NCBI RefSeq assembly: GCF_003268815.1
Contig: NZ_QLSV01000001.1
Coordinates: 62,001-126,000 of the forward strand
Direction of reading: 5' to 3'
Length of the DNA stretch: 64,000 nt
From: Flavobacterium lacus
GTDB taxonomy: Bacteria > Bacteroidota > Bacteroidia > Flavobacteriales > Flavobacteriaceae
Shown: piece after piece, positions 9,469 through 17,977 of the stretch
Layout of the letters: the number at the start of each line of letters is the position of its first letter
Position numbering within the stretch: the stretch's first letter is position 1
The notes under the pieces: generated by a model
What the model was told of the DNA's origin: nothing
What the model saw: only the letters and a program-made list of their open reading frames with translations
Databases searched by the model: none
Position numbers and translations under genes: made by a program

Positions 9469-9529
9469 CTGACTTTGTCAGACATAGCAACCTAAAAATG
9501 GGTTTATGTGTCGGATTTTGTCAGACATA
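9469..9529. repeat. Pair of small hairpins with TTTGTCAGACATA direct repeats
   Basis: TTTGTCAGACATA occurs at 9474-9486 and again at 9517-9529. Each copy can close a small hairpin (TCTGAC/GTCAGA at 9469-9483). They lie between repeat copy 1 and an accessory gene. Confidence 0.5.
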
Positions 9530-9587
9530 TATACGAGTTATGCAACAGCTTTGGAATCGTGGTAAAAACAACTTTGAAATTTAAAAT

Positions 9588-9998
9588 ATGATTAAACGGA
9601 TTTTTATACTTGGAATTATAATGAGTTTAATCCAAACTTTACTGTACTTCATTATTGTAGAATCACTTCAGTTTGTAGAAACAAAGTTAGTGGCAGAAAA
9701 CAACAGACAAATTTCCGACACAGTACTTCCTTATATTATCCTTATCTTTTTTGAAATTGTATTGATACAAAATATATTAACTTCTGTAGTTAGCAGAAAA
9801 CTATTTACTTGGATTATGTTTTCGCTATCAGCTATATTTTTATTAGCAGCATTTTTCCAGCCTTTTAGCATATGGCCTTCGCTCGCATTTTGTTTAATAA
9901 TTGTTTTACTTTTATTACTTTATGTGATTGTCGAAAGGCATTACGGAAGAATATTAAGCCGATTGCATAACAGCCGTTTGGCAAGATTGGGGTTTTAG
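9588..9998 (+). CDS. Small hypothetical membrane protein, C terminus reads into a palindrome
   Basis: A 136-aa protein with four hydrophobic segments (about residues 5-25, 46-65, 72-90, 94-115). I do not recognise a family. The last residues (LHNSRLARLGF) are encoded by the left arm of the palindrome at 9973-10084, so the present C terminus may be an artefact of the junction. It sits in the accessory patch between sucC and lysA. No signal of function. Confidence 0.5.
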   Translation: MIKRIFILGIIMSLIQTLLYFIIVESLQFVETKLVAENNRQISDTVLPYIILIFFEIVLIQNILTSVVSRKLFTWIMFSLSAIFLLAAFFQPFSIWPSLAFCLIIVLLLLLYVIVERHYGRILSRLHNSRLARLGF

Positions 9999-10084
9999 GC
10001 TTAATTTAAAGTTGGTCTTGTACTTGGAAATTTTGTGTTTACCAAAAATAAATCTTAATCTAGTCCCCAACCTCGCCAAGCGGC
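9973..10084. repeat. Long imperfect palindrome, attC-like cassette boundary
   Basis: The left arm (9973-9992) and right arm (10065-10084) are inverted repeats matching at 17 of 20 positions (GCCGTTTGGC against GCCAAGCGGC at the ends). The 72-nt centre can fold further, for example TTGG/CCAA. GCATAAC lies just outside on the left (9965-9971), and GTTATGC occurs at 9537-9543 near the other end of the 136-aa gene. The size and shape resemble integron attC sites, but no integrase is in the window, so the call is tentative. Confidence 0.45.
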
Positions 10085-10110
10085 GGAAGGTTAGAGGTAA
10101 TTTTAAAAAA

Positions 10111-10791
10111 ATGAAATATAAGTTGACAATTTTTATTATAGTTATAATTAGCTTAATTGCTTATAATTTGTTTATTAGAAAAAATGAAGATTCAAAATTT
10201 GAATCAGAACAAATAGTTTATTTTCCAATAAAACAAATAAATAAGGATTCAATAATAAATATTTACAGTAAAGACTACGTAAGATACATTTTCACAAAAA
10301 ACACAACTGAAAATTATATTCTCAAGATGATTGAAGAATATGGAGAACTGAATGGTGAAGAAGATGCAAAATTATATGATTTCGGTATTTCGACCTACGG
10401 AGATTGGAAAATTATACAAGTAGATAAAAATTTAAGTTTCTATGCATATCACAATCTTGTTGGATGGTTTTTTGGCTATGAAGAAAATCCTGAAATACCT
10501 GAATTTTCAATAGGTTTTGCTAAAAATATAGAAAATGTAAATTACGATTACATTTTTCACCTTGACCCTGAAAATGAAAGAGGAGACACTGGAATTGGAG
10601 TTTTTGATAATGGTAAATCATTTTTTATTTATTTACCAGACGCATATGAGGAGAATGGTAATTTAACAGTAACCGATAAAATTAAACTTTCAAAGACAGA
10701 AAAAATAGAATTCATTTCAAACGAAGGACTTGAAATTTCTAAAATAAATGATTTAAACTTTTCGATTCACAAAATAAAAATGTATCACTAA
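10111..10791 (+). CDS. Hypothetical membrane-anchored protein
   Basis: A 226-aa protein with an N-terminal hydrophobic anchor (residues 2-20, preceded by K), followed by a soluble acidic domain rich in Phe, Tyr and Asp, likely facing the periplasm. No family recognised. The ATG at 10111 is preferred because the longer frame to 10012 would start with TTG inside the palindrome. The gene begins 26 nt after the palindrome's right arm, as expected of a mobile cassette. AT content is higher than in lysA next door. Confidence 0.55.
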   Translation: MKYKLTIFIIVIISLIAYNLFIRKNEDSKFESEQIVYFPIKQINKDSIINIYSKDYVRYIFTKNTTENYILKMIEEYGELNGEEDAKLYDFGISTYGDWKIIQVDKNLSFYAYHNLVGWFFGYEENPEIPEFSIGFAKNIENVNYDYIFHLDPENERGDTGIGVFDNGKSFFIYLPDAYEENGNLTVTDKIKLSKTEKIEFISNEGLEISKINDLNFSIHKIKMYH

Positions 10792-10924
10792 ACAAGCTAG
10801 GCATTAAAGCGGTAACAGTTGCACAACTCCCTCCATAACATAACTTTTCAATATAATTCAAAAAAAACACATCATTGTTATAAATATAACAAAATGTGAT
10901 TTTTTGTTATTTCAACACAAAAAA

Positions 10925-10956
10925 TTTGAAACTAAGTCATTCTACACCTACATTTG
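10925..10956 (+). promoter_or_regulatory. Promoter of lysA
   Basis: A TTTG element at 10925-10928, 20 nt of spacer and a perfect -7 box TACATTTG at 10949-10956, ending 14 nt before ATG 10971. This is among the best Bacteroidota promoters in the window and fixes the lysA start. Confidence 0.7.
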
Positions 10957-10970
10957 TTGAAAATTCACGA

Positions 10971-12176
10971 ATGAACGCATCAGATTTACTACACTTATCA
11001 GACCAATTCGGAGGACCGCTTTATGTTTACAATGCCGAAAAAATTGAATCGCAATACAACCGTTTAGTCAATGCTTTTTCAAAAGTAGAACGTTTGCAGA
11101 TTAATTATGCGGTGAAAGCTTTATCCAATATTTCTGTTTTAAAATATTTTCACAAATTAGGTTCGGGTTTAGACACGGTTTCGCTTCAAGAAGTGCAATT
11201 GGGTTTAGCCGCCGGTTTTGAACCGAATCGTATCATTTTTACACCCAACGGCGTTTCCATCGATGAAATTGAAGAAGTGGCAACTTTGGGCGTTCAAATC
11301 AACATTGATAATCTTTCGATTTTAGAACAATTCGGAACCAAACACCCAACTGTTCCGGTTTGCATCCGAATCAATCCCCACGTGATGGCGGGTGGAAACA
11401 CGAATATTTCGGTAGGTCATATCGATAGTAAATTCGGAATTTCCATTCATCAATTGCCGCATTTGTTGAGAATCATCGAAAACACACACATGCACATCAA
11501 CGGAATTCACATGCATACCGGTTCCGATATATTGGATATCGAAGTGTTTTTATATGCTGCCGAAATTTTATTTGAAACCGCAAAAAACTTTAAAACATTA
11601 GATTTTATTGACTTTGGTAGCGGATTCAAAGTGCCGTACAAAAAAGACGATATAGAAACCAATGTGGAAGAATTAGGTAAAAAATTATCCAAACGTTTCA
11701 ATCAATTTCAAACCGAATATGGTCGTCCGTTGACTTTAGCTTTTGAACCGGGTAAATTTTTAGTAAGCGAATCAGGTTACTTTTTAGCCAAAGTAAATGT
11801 AGTAAAACAAACTACTTCCACCGTTTTTGCCGGAATTGATAGCGGATTTAATCACTTAATTCGTCCGATGTTGTATGGTTCCTATCATCACATTGAAAAC
11901 ATTTCCAACCCAAAAGGAAAAGAACGATTTTATTCTGTTGTAGGTTATATCTGTGAAACCGATACTTTTGCCAACAACCGCCGAATTTCCGAAATCAAAG
12001 AAGGCGATATTTTGTGTTTCAGAAACGCCGGAGCTTATTGTTTTTCGATGGCATCTAACTATAATTCGCGCTTTCGTCCCGCCGAAGTACTCTGGTATGA
12101 AGGAAAAGGTCACTTAATTCGCGAAAGAGAAACGTTTGAAGATATTCTTCGCAATCAAATTGAAGTTACATTTTAG
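10971..12176 (+). CDS. lysA: Diaminopimelate decarboxylase
   Basis: A 401-aa PLP-dependent fold-type III decarboxylase that converts meso-diaminopimelate to lysine, the last step of lysine synthesis. The PLP-binding lysine is Lys49 in INYAVKALSN. Also visible are HMHTGSDI, the phosphate-binding FIDFGSGFKVPY, EPGKFLV, and the C-terminal substrate residues CETDTFA and GAYCFSMASNYNSR. The start is set by the promoter box 14 nt upstream. A strong hairpin follows the stop. Single-gene unit. Confidence 0.93.
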   Translation: MNASDLLHLSDQFGGPLYVYNAEKIESQYNRLVNAFSKVERLQINYAVKALSNISVLKYFHKLGSGLDTVSLQEVQLGLAAGFEPNRIIFTPNGVSIDEIEEVATLGVQINIDNLSILEQFGTKHPTVPVCIRINPHVMAGGNTNISVGHIDSKFGISIHQLPHLLRIIENTHMHINGIHMHTGSDILDIEVFLYAAEILFETAKNFKTLDFIDFGSGFKVPYKKDDIETNVEELGKKLSKRFNQFQTEYGRPLTLAFEPGKFLVSESGYFLAKVNVVKQTTSTVFAGIDSGFNHLIRPMLYGSYHHIENISNPKGKERFYSVVGYICETDTFANNRRISEIKEGDILCFRNAGAYCFSMASNYNSRFRPAEVLWYEGKGHLIRERETFEDILRNQIEVTF

Positions 12177-12183
12177 CGATATG

Positions 12184-12220
12184 TTACACCTGACAGGTTT
12201 TTGAAACCTGTCAGGTGTAA
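12184..12220. repeat. Perfect 17-bp hairpin element after lysA
   Basis: TTACACCTGACAGGTTT, a 3-nt loop, then its exact reverse complement. There is no T-run directly after it and a conventional terminator lies further on, so it looks like an inserted palindromic repeat rather than the terminator. Confidence 0.75.
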
Positions 12221-12279
12221 GAAAACACAAATCCATTTTTGCTTTAAATCACTACCTAATCAAACAAACACAACCCAAA

Positions 12280-12309
12280 AGAGTCGGAATTCATTTTCCG
12301 GCTTTTTTT
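12280..12309 (+). terminator. Terminator downstream of lysA
   Basis: AGTCGGAA/TTCCGGCT stem (one G-U pair) with a short loop, followed by seven T. Confidence 0.65.
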
Positions 12310-12357
12310 ATGAATGGGAAATAATGATTAATTAACGCTTAGCTCATAAGTATTTTT

Positions 12358-12365
12358 TATATTTG
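12358..12365 (+). promoter_or_regulatory. -7 box for the alkaline phosphatase gene
   Basis: TATATTTG, perfect TAnnTTTG, ending 17 nt before ATG 12383. No pho-box-like repeat was recognised. Confidence 0.55.
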
Positions 12366-12382
12366 AAAAATTTAAAATCCCA

Positions 12383-13801
12383 ATGAACAGAAGAAAATTT
12401 TTTAGGAACGGAACATTATTTACGTTAGGAACAGCCGTTCTAAACCCTTTTGAAAGTGCTGCCACTATTCTCGATCAACCTACAGAGTTCAAAGGTAAAA
12501 AAGCCAAAAACATCATTGTGTTAGTCAGTGACGGAATGAGTTCAGGAACACTGAACATGGCCGATATTCATCTGCAAAGAAAAAACGGAAATGGTTCAAA
12601 TTGGTTAATTTTATATAGAGAAAATAAAGTAACAAGAGCTTTGATGGATATGGCTTCGGCTTCTTCTGTGGTAACCGATTCTGCGGCAGCCAGTTCTTCT
12701 TGGGGAAGTGGTTTTCGCGTAAAAAACGGAGCATTAAACGTCGGAGTAAACGGTGAAGAATATCTACCAATTTGGCAAAAGTTCAAAAAAGCCGGAAAAA
12801 TGGCGGGATGTGTCACCACCGTTCCAATTACGCACGCCACTCCGGCCGGATTTTGTGCCATCAGTAAAAGTAGAAATAGTCAGGATGACATTGCTGAATC
12901 CTATTTAAACCTTCAATTTGATGTGATGATGGGTGGCGGACAAAAACATTTTGATGCCAATTCCCGAAAAGATAAAAAAGATTTGTATTCGGCTTTTCAA
13001 TCCAAAGGATATCAAGTGGTTAAAACGAGAAGTGAAATGCTTTCCACCTCGCATGACAAACCCATTCTAGGCGTATTTTTTGAGGATGGACTTCCCTACT
13101 CGATTGACCGAGAAAATATTAAAGATTTGGGTAACACGATCCCAACATTGGCAGAAATGACGGAAAAAGCTATTGACCGAATGAAAAGTCACAAAAACGG
13201 GTTCGTGTTACAAGTGGAAGCCGGAAAAGTAGATTGGGCAGCACACGCCAACGACATTGCCGGTTTGCTATATGACCAAGTTGCTTTTGATGAAGCGGTG
13301 AAAGTTGCCATCGATTTTGCTGAAAAAGACAAAGAAACGTTAGTCGTTATTACCACTGACCACGGAAATGCAAATCCGGGCTTAATTTATGGCAAGAACG
13401 TCAACGATCATTTTGACAGCGTGCAACAGCATAAACACACGAATGAATGGATTTTAAATGGTTTTACACCGCAATCAACAGTAGCTCAAATCAAAGAACG
13501 CATTGAATTTGCAAACGGTTTTGCATTAACCGATGACGAAGCCAAAACGATTTTGAGTTATTATTCCAATTTACAAAAACAAGACGACGGATTATACAAC
13601 TACAAAAACTTACCTTTCAAAACCTTTGCTGAGATGCAAAAAAGCAGAACATCCGTAGGATGGATTAGTATGGATCACTCGGCAGATTACACAGAATTAG
13701 CAATGTTTGGACCGGGAAGTGAAAAACTAAAACCCTTTATTAAAAACACCGATTTACATTATTTTATGTTGGAAGCAGCGGAAGTGGAAAATAAATTTTA
13801 A
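12383..13801 (+). CDS. Alkaline phosphatase, PhoA superfamily, Tat-type signal
   Basis: A 472-aa exported phosphomonoesterase. The N terminus NRRKFFRNGTLFTLG resembles a twin-arginine signal. Metal and catalytic residues of the family are visible: Asp50 in VLVSDGM, the nucleophile Ser100 in VVTDSAAASS, ThrHis in PITHATPA, Glu/Asp in QVEAGKVDWAAHAND, DHGNANPG, and the late His in MDHSADYTELAMFG. It releases phosphate from organic esters outside the cytoplasm. Length and motif order are normal for the family. Confidence 0.92.
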   Translation: MNRRKFFRNGTLFTLGTAVLNPFESAATILDQPTEFKGKKAKNIIVLVSDGMSSGTLNMADIHLQRKNGNGSNWLILYRENKVTRALMDMASASSVVTDSAAASSSWGSGFRVKNGALNVGVNGEEYLPIWQKFKKAGKMAGCVTTVPITHATPAGFCAISKSRNSQDDIAESYLNLQFDVMMGGGQKHFDANSRKDKKDLYSAFQSKGYQVVKTRSEMLSTSHDKPILGVFFEDGLPYSIDRENIKDLGNTIPTLAEMTEKAIDRMKSHKNGFVLQVEAGKVDWAAHANDIAGLLYDQVAFDEAVKVAIDFAEKDKETLVVITTDHGNANPGLIYGKNVNDHFDSVQQHKHTNEWILNGFTPQSTVAQIKERIEFANGFALTDDEAKTILSYYSNLQKQDDGLYNYKNLPFKTFAEMQKSRTSVGWISMDHSADYTELAMFGPGSEKLKPFIKNTDLHYFMLEAAEVENKF

Positions 13802-13814
13802 GGTTGATAAATGC

Positions 13815-13849
13815 ATAAAAAAACACAGTTTATGGCTGTGTCTTTTTTA
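13815..13849. terminator. Bidirectional terminator between converging genes
   Basis: ACACAG/CTGTGT stem flanked by A-runs and T-runs, placed between the stops of the phosphatase (+) and proline dehydrogenase (-) genes. Confidence 0.7.
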
Positions 13850-13855
13850 TTGCTA

Positions 13856-15022
13856 CTATACTTTTCGTCTTTCTCTCTCCTTCTTAATCAACATCAACTC
13901 CCGACTCGTTTGTCCGGCCACAGAAGTATTTTCTTCTGCTCTACGAATTAAGTATGGCATCACATCACGAACCGGTCCGAAAGGCAAGTATTTTGCCACG
14001 TTGTAACCATTGGCGGCTAAATTATAACTGATATTGTCGCTCATGCCGTACAATTGTCCGAACCAAATGCGTTGATCATTGGAGGATAAACCTTTCGATT
14101 TCATCAACTCCATTAATTTATATGAACTCAGTTCATTGTGCGTTCCCGCAAAAATGGCCATTTTATCAATGTTTTCAACCATATAAGTTACGGCTGCATC
14201 ATAATTTTCATCGGAAGCGGTTTTGGTGGCACAAATAGGTGTTTTATATCCTTTTTCTTCGGCACGTTTGTTTTCTTTTTCCATGTAGGCACCGCGAACG
14301 AGTTTCATCCCAATAAAAAAACCTTCTGATTTAGCTTGTTCATGGATTTTTTTCAGGTAATCCAATCGATCCCAACGATACATTTGCAACGTATTAAAAA
14401 CAATGGCTTTTTCCTTGTTGTATTTTTGCATCATTTGAAGCACCAACTCATCGGCAGCATCTTGCATCCAACTTTCTTCACCATCAATCAACAACGCCAC
14501 ATCTTTTTCATGAGCAAATTGGCAAACGGCTTCATAACGAGCCACTACTCTATCCCACTCGGCATGTTCTTCAAAAGTGAGCGGTTTTTTCTTTCCTATT
14601 TTTTTATATAGATCAAATCGACCAAAACCGGTTGGTTTAAAAACCGCGAACGGAATGGCTTTCTTTTCTTTAGCAAATTCAATGATTTTAAGCGTTTTTT
14701 TCATCGCGGCATCAAATTCAATTTCGTCTTCTTTGCCTTCCACAGAATAATCCAACACAGAACAAACGCCTTTGGTAAACATTTTTTCCATCACGGGCAA
14801 ACAATCTTCTTCGCTAATTCCGCCACAAAAATGATCAAAAACTGAAGCTCTAATTAATCCTTCAACCGGCAAATGTGCTTTAAGAGCAAAATTGGTTACC
14901 GCTGTGCCAATGCGAACAAGTGGCTCGCTATCAATCATTTTAAATAAAAAATAGGCTCTATCCAATTCAGTATCACTTTTTAACGAAAAAGCAACTTGCG
15001 TATTATCGAAGATTTTATCCAT
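13856..15022 (-). CDS. putA-like (PRODH): Proline dehydrogenase
   Basis: A 388-aa monofunctional FAD-dependent proline dehydrogenase that oxidises proline to pyrroline-5-carboxylate and passes electrons to quinone. The beta-barrel flavin motifs GMKLVRGAYMEKEN and the C-terminal RRAEENTSV (substrate-binding arginines) are clear. VFNTLQMYRWDRLDYL is typical of Bacteroidota and eukaryotic-like PRODH. ATG 15022 is chosen because a -7 box starts 22 nt upstream; an earlier TTG start would lie inside that box. P5C dehydrogenase is not adjacent. Confidence 0.92.
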   Translation of the reverse strand: MDKIFDNTQVAFSLKSDTELDRAYFLFKMIDSEPLVRIGTAVTNFALKAHLPVEGLIRASVFDHFCGGISEEDCLPVMEKMFTKGVCSVLDYSVEGKEDEIEFDAAMKKTLKIIEFAKEKKAIPFAVFKPTGFGRFDLYKKIGKKKPLTFEEHAEWDRVVARYEAVCQFAHEKDVALLIDGEESWMQDAADELVLQMMQKYNKEKAIVFNTLQMYRWDRLDYLKKIHEQAKSEGFFIGMKLVRGAYMEKENKRAEEKGYKTPICATKTASDENYDAAVTYMVENIDKMAIFAGTHNELSSYKLMELMKSKGLSSNDQRIWFGQLYGMSDNISYNLAANGYNVAKYLPFGPVRDVMPYLIRRAEENTSVAGQTSRELMLIKKERERRKV

Positions 15023-15043
15023 GTTTTGTTGAAAATAATGTAG

Positions 15044-15051
15044 CAAAGATA
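15044..15051 (-). promoter_or_regulatory. -7 box for proline dehydrogenase
   Basis: TATCTTTG on the minus strand, perfect TAnnTTTG, 21 nt before the ATG. Confidence 0.55.
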
Positions 15052-15127
15052 AGGAGTGTTTGAGAATGTTATCAAATTTTTGATTTAATTTGTATTCTAA
15101 TTACAAAAAATAAAATCAACCTTTTTC

Positions 15128-16195
15128 ATGCAACCCATTCAAGCAACTAATTATTCGATTTACTTTAACCAAGATTGCTATACTTTTTTGGATTCTTTCT
15201 TAGTAGAAAATAAGTATTCCAAACTTTTTATTCTAGTTGATTCAAATACAAATGAAAATTGTCTGCCTCATTTTCTTTCATTAATTGCTACCGAAATCGT
15301 CATCGAAATCATTGAAATTGAGTCGGGCGAAGAACATAAAAACATAGAAAGTTGTCTTCAAATATGGGAAGCACTTACAGAATTGGGTGGCGATCGAAAA
15401 AGTTTGATTATTAATCTTGGTGGTGGCGTGATTACAGACATTGGCGGTTTTATAGCTTCTACTTTCAAACGCGGTATCGATTTTATAAATGTTCCCACAA
15501 CTTTACTAGGAATGGTCGATGCGTCAATTGGAGGAAAAAACGGCGTTGATTTAGGAAATTTAAAAAACCAAATCGGTGTAATTAATTCCCCAAAAGCGGT
15601 TTTAGTGGATACTATTTATTTAGAAACGTTACCTCAAAACGAAATGCGTTCCGGTTTAGCCGAAATGTTGAAACACGGACTCATTTTTGACAAAGAATAT
15701 TGGAATAAATTTGACAATTTGGGCAAATTATCTTCGGATGATTTAGATGATTTAATTTATCAATCCGTTGCTATAAAAAATGCTATCGTGATGCAAGATC
15801 CAACGGAAAACGGTATTCGAAAAGCATTGAATTTCGGTCACACATTAGGTCACGCTATCGAAAGTTTTTTCCTAGAAAATCCTTTAAAAAAAACACTTTT
15901 ACACGGAGAAGCCATTGCTGTTGGAATGATTTTGGAAAGTTTTATTTCAATGAAAAAAGAATTAATTAGTTGGGATGAACATTTAGAGATAAAAACCACC
16001 ATCAATTCCATTTTCGAAAGGGTTGTTGTTGATGAAAATGACATTGATCCAATCATCGATTTGTTGATTCACGACAAAAAAAATGAATATGGAACAATTC
16101 AATTTGCTCTTTTGGACGGAATTGGAAACACCAAACTGAACCAACTGGCTGATAACGAATTAATTGCTGAAGCTTTTGATGATTATAAAACATAA
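15128..16195 (+). CDS. aroB: 3-dehydroquinate synthase
   Basis: A 355-aa NAD- and metal-dependent shikimate-pathway enzyme that converts DAHP to 3-dehydroquinate. Visible are the NAD-binding GGGVITDIGGFIAS, the substrate segment VPTTLLGMVDASIGGK with NGVDLGNLKNQIG, and metal ligands in GLAEMLKHGL, FGHTLGHAIE and LLHGEAIAVGM. Full length. It is divergent from proline dehydrogenase and no other aro genes are adjacent. Confidence 0.96.
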   Translation: MQPIQATNYSIYFNQDCYTFLDSFLVENKYSKLFILVDSNTNENCLPHFLSLIATEIVIEIIEIESGEEHKNIESCLQIWEALTELGGDRKSLIINLGGGVITDIGGFIASTFKRGIDFINVPTTLLGMVDASIGGKNGVDLGNLKNQIGVINSPKAVLVDTIYLETLPQNEMRSGLAEMLKHGLIFDKEYWNKFDNLGKLSSDDLDDLIYQSVAIKNAIVMQDPTENGIRKALNFGHTLGHAIESFFLENPLKKTLLHGEAIAVGMILESFISMKKELISWDEHLEIKTTINSIFERVVVDENDIDPIIDLLIHDKKNEYGTIQFALLDGIGNTKLNQLADNELIAEAFDDYKT

Positions 16196-16215
16196 CATTT
16201 TTTTTATCTTAGAGC

Positions 16216-16247
16216 TTGCATTTAGGTTATATTATTTTTTACATTTG
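16216..16247 (+). promoter_or_regulatory. Promoter ahead of a 59-aa open frame and speA
   Basis: TTG at 16216-16218, 21 nt spacer, perfect -7 box TACATTTG at 16240-16247. The predicted transcript starts at or just before the ATG at 16253, so any small gene there would be almost leaderless. Confidence 0.6.
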
Positions 16248-16252
16248 CCTCA

Positions 16253-16432
16253 ATGAAAAACAATCAAAACAAAAAGTGGGAAAATTTAACGACGTTCAAT
16301 AATCATTGGCCTTTTCAATGTTTTATTATGAATAGTATAAATTCTAAAAATGCTTTTAATTTTGATAATTCAGAAAATTCCAAAATGTTTCAGGAAAAAC
16401 TGCAAATTATATTTGCAAATATTCGGGTTTGA
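16253..16432 (+). CDS. Possible 59-aa small protein upstream of speA
   Basis: An open frame of 59 codons, rich in Asn, Lys and Phe, with an ATG 5 nt after a perfect promoter box. It ends 55 nt before speA. I recognise no family. It could be a small protein, a leader peptide, or a non-coding leader RNA that is open by chance. It has no Shine-Dalgarno sequence, which is normal here. Confidence 0.3.
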   Translation: MKNNQNKKWENLTTFNNHWPFQCFIMNSINSKNAFNFDNSENSKMFQEKLQIIFANIRV

Positions 16433-16490
16433 AATTTAGATTAATTAATTTTTTATTTTACTTTTAATCTAAATTACTTAAATCTAAATG
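16433..16490 (+). promoter_or_regulatory. Inverted and direct TTTAGATT/AATCTAAA repeats at the speA start
   Basis: A perfect 12-bp inverted repeat (16433-16444 and 16464-16475, 19-nt loop) is followed by a third AATCTAAA whose last bases merge with the speA ATG at 16488. A hairpin or bound protein here would control access to the start codon. Confidence 0.45.
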
Positions 16491-17888
16491 AATACTAAAT
16501 ATTTCGACTTAATCAATCAAACATTCTACTTTCCGCAAGAAGAGTTCACGCTAAACAAAGACAACCTTCAATTTCACCAAATCGACTTGATGAAAATTGT
16601 GGAACAGTACGGAACGCCACTAAAATTTACTTATTTACCTCAAATTTCTAATAACATCAACCGTGCAAAAGGTTGGTTTAGAAAAGCGATGGAGAAAAAT
16701 AAGTACGATGCTAAGTATTACTATTGTTATTGTACGAAAAGCTCGCACTTCAGCTTTATTATGAATGAAGCATTTAAGAACAACATTCATATCGAAACAT
16801 CTTCTGCATTTGACATAAATATTGTTGAAAATTTAATGGCAGAAGGTAAAATCAATAAAAACACTTATGTTGTTTGCAATGGTTTTAAACGTGAACAATA
16901 CATTGATAATATCGCACGATTGATTAACAACGGCCATAATAAAACAATTCCTGTAATCGACAATTTTGAGGAATTGGATTTGCTGCAAGAAAAAATTGAC
17001 GGTAAATTCAAAATCGGAATTCGTATTGCTGCCGAAGAAGAACCAAAATTTGAATTTTACACCTCTCGTTTAGGCATTGGTTATAAAAATATTGTTCCTT
17101 TTTACAGAAAACAAATTGAAGAGAATAAAAAAGTAGAACTAAAAATGCTTCACTTTTTTATTAATACCGGAATACGTGATACCGCCTATTATTGGAATGA
17201 GCTATTAAAGTGTATGAAAGTATACGTTGCTTTGAAAAAAGAATGTCCAACATTAGACAGCTTGAACATCGGTGGTGGTTTTCCCATTAAAAACTCACTA
17301 GCTTTTGAATACGATTACCAATATATGATTGACGAAATCATCAATCAAATTAAAATATCATGCGAAGAAGCAGAAGTAGATGTACCAAACATTTTTACAG
17401 AATTCGGTTCGTTCACCGTTGGTGAAAGTGGCGGTGCCATTTACCAAGTTTTATACCAAAAACAACAAAATGACCGTGAAAAGTGGAATATGATTGATTC
17501 GTCTTTCATCACTACTTTGCCGGATACGTGGGCCATTAACAAACGTTTTGTGATGTTGGCCATCAACCGATGGAACGATACATACGAACGTGTTTTGTTG
17601 GGAGGATTAACATGCGACAGTGACGATTATTACAACTCAGAACAAAACATGAACGCGGTTTACTTACCAAAATACAATAAAGAAAAACCGCTCTATATCG
17701 GCTTTTTTAATACCGGAGCATACCAAGAAACCATAGGCGGATTTGGTGGATTACACCACTGTTTGATTCCGCAACCCAAACATATATTAATAGACCGTGA
17801 TGAAAACGGCATCTTGGCAACAGAAGTTTTTTCTGAACAGCAAAGTGCTGAGCAAGTACTGTCTATTTTGGGATACGATAAAAAATAA
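16488..17888 (+). CDS. speA: Arginine decarboxylase, short Bacteroidota type
   Basis: A 466-aa PLP fold-type III decarboxylase that makes agmatine from arginine for polyamine synthesis. YYCYCTKSSHFSF supplies the PLP lysine, LNIGGGFPIKNS and EFGSFTVGES form the phosphate and substrate region, and GLTCDSDD carries the active-site cysteine. It is much shorter than the roughly 630-aa proteobacterial SpeA, as is usual in Flavobacteriia. A terminator and then a deoxyhypusine-synthase-like gene follow. I expected an agmatinase gene between the two, but only 89 nt are present. The substrate could in principle be another diamine precursor. Confidence 0.85.
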   Translation: MNTKYFDLINQTFYFPQEEFTLNKDNLQFHQIDLMKIVEQYGTPLKFTYLPQISNNINRAKGWFRKAMEKNKYDAKYYYCYCTKSSHFSFIMNEAFKNNIHIETSSAFDINIVENLMAEGKINKNTYVVCNGFKREQYIDNIARLINNGHNKTIPVIDNFEELDLLQEKIDGKFKIGIRIAAEEEPKFEFYTSRLGIGYKNIVPFYRKQIEENKKVELKMLHFFINTGIRDTAYYWNELLKCMKVYVALKKECPTLDSLNIGGGFPIKNSLAFEYDYQYMIDEIINQIKISCEEAEVDVPNIFTEFGSFTVGESGGAIYQVLYQKQQNDREKWNMIDSSFITTLPDTWAINKRFVMLAINRWNDTYERVLLGGLTCDSDDYYNSEQNMNAVYLPKYNKEKPLYIGFFNTGAYQETIGGFGGLHHCLIPQPKHILIDRDENGILATEVFSEQQSAEQVLSILGYDKK

Positions 17889-17901
17889 CATTTTTTGTTT
17901 T

Positions 17902-17936
17902 AAAAACCTTTTTTCTTTTCAGAAAAAAGGTTTTTC
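17902..17936 (+). terminator. Terminator after speA
   Basis: AAAAACCTTTTTT/AAAAAAGGTTTTT stem with a short loop and a T-rich tail. Read-through into the next gene remains possible. Confidence 0.65.
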
Positions 17937-17977
17937 TTTGACCCACACAAATACGAATACAATTTAAGAATAACAAA

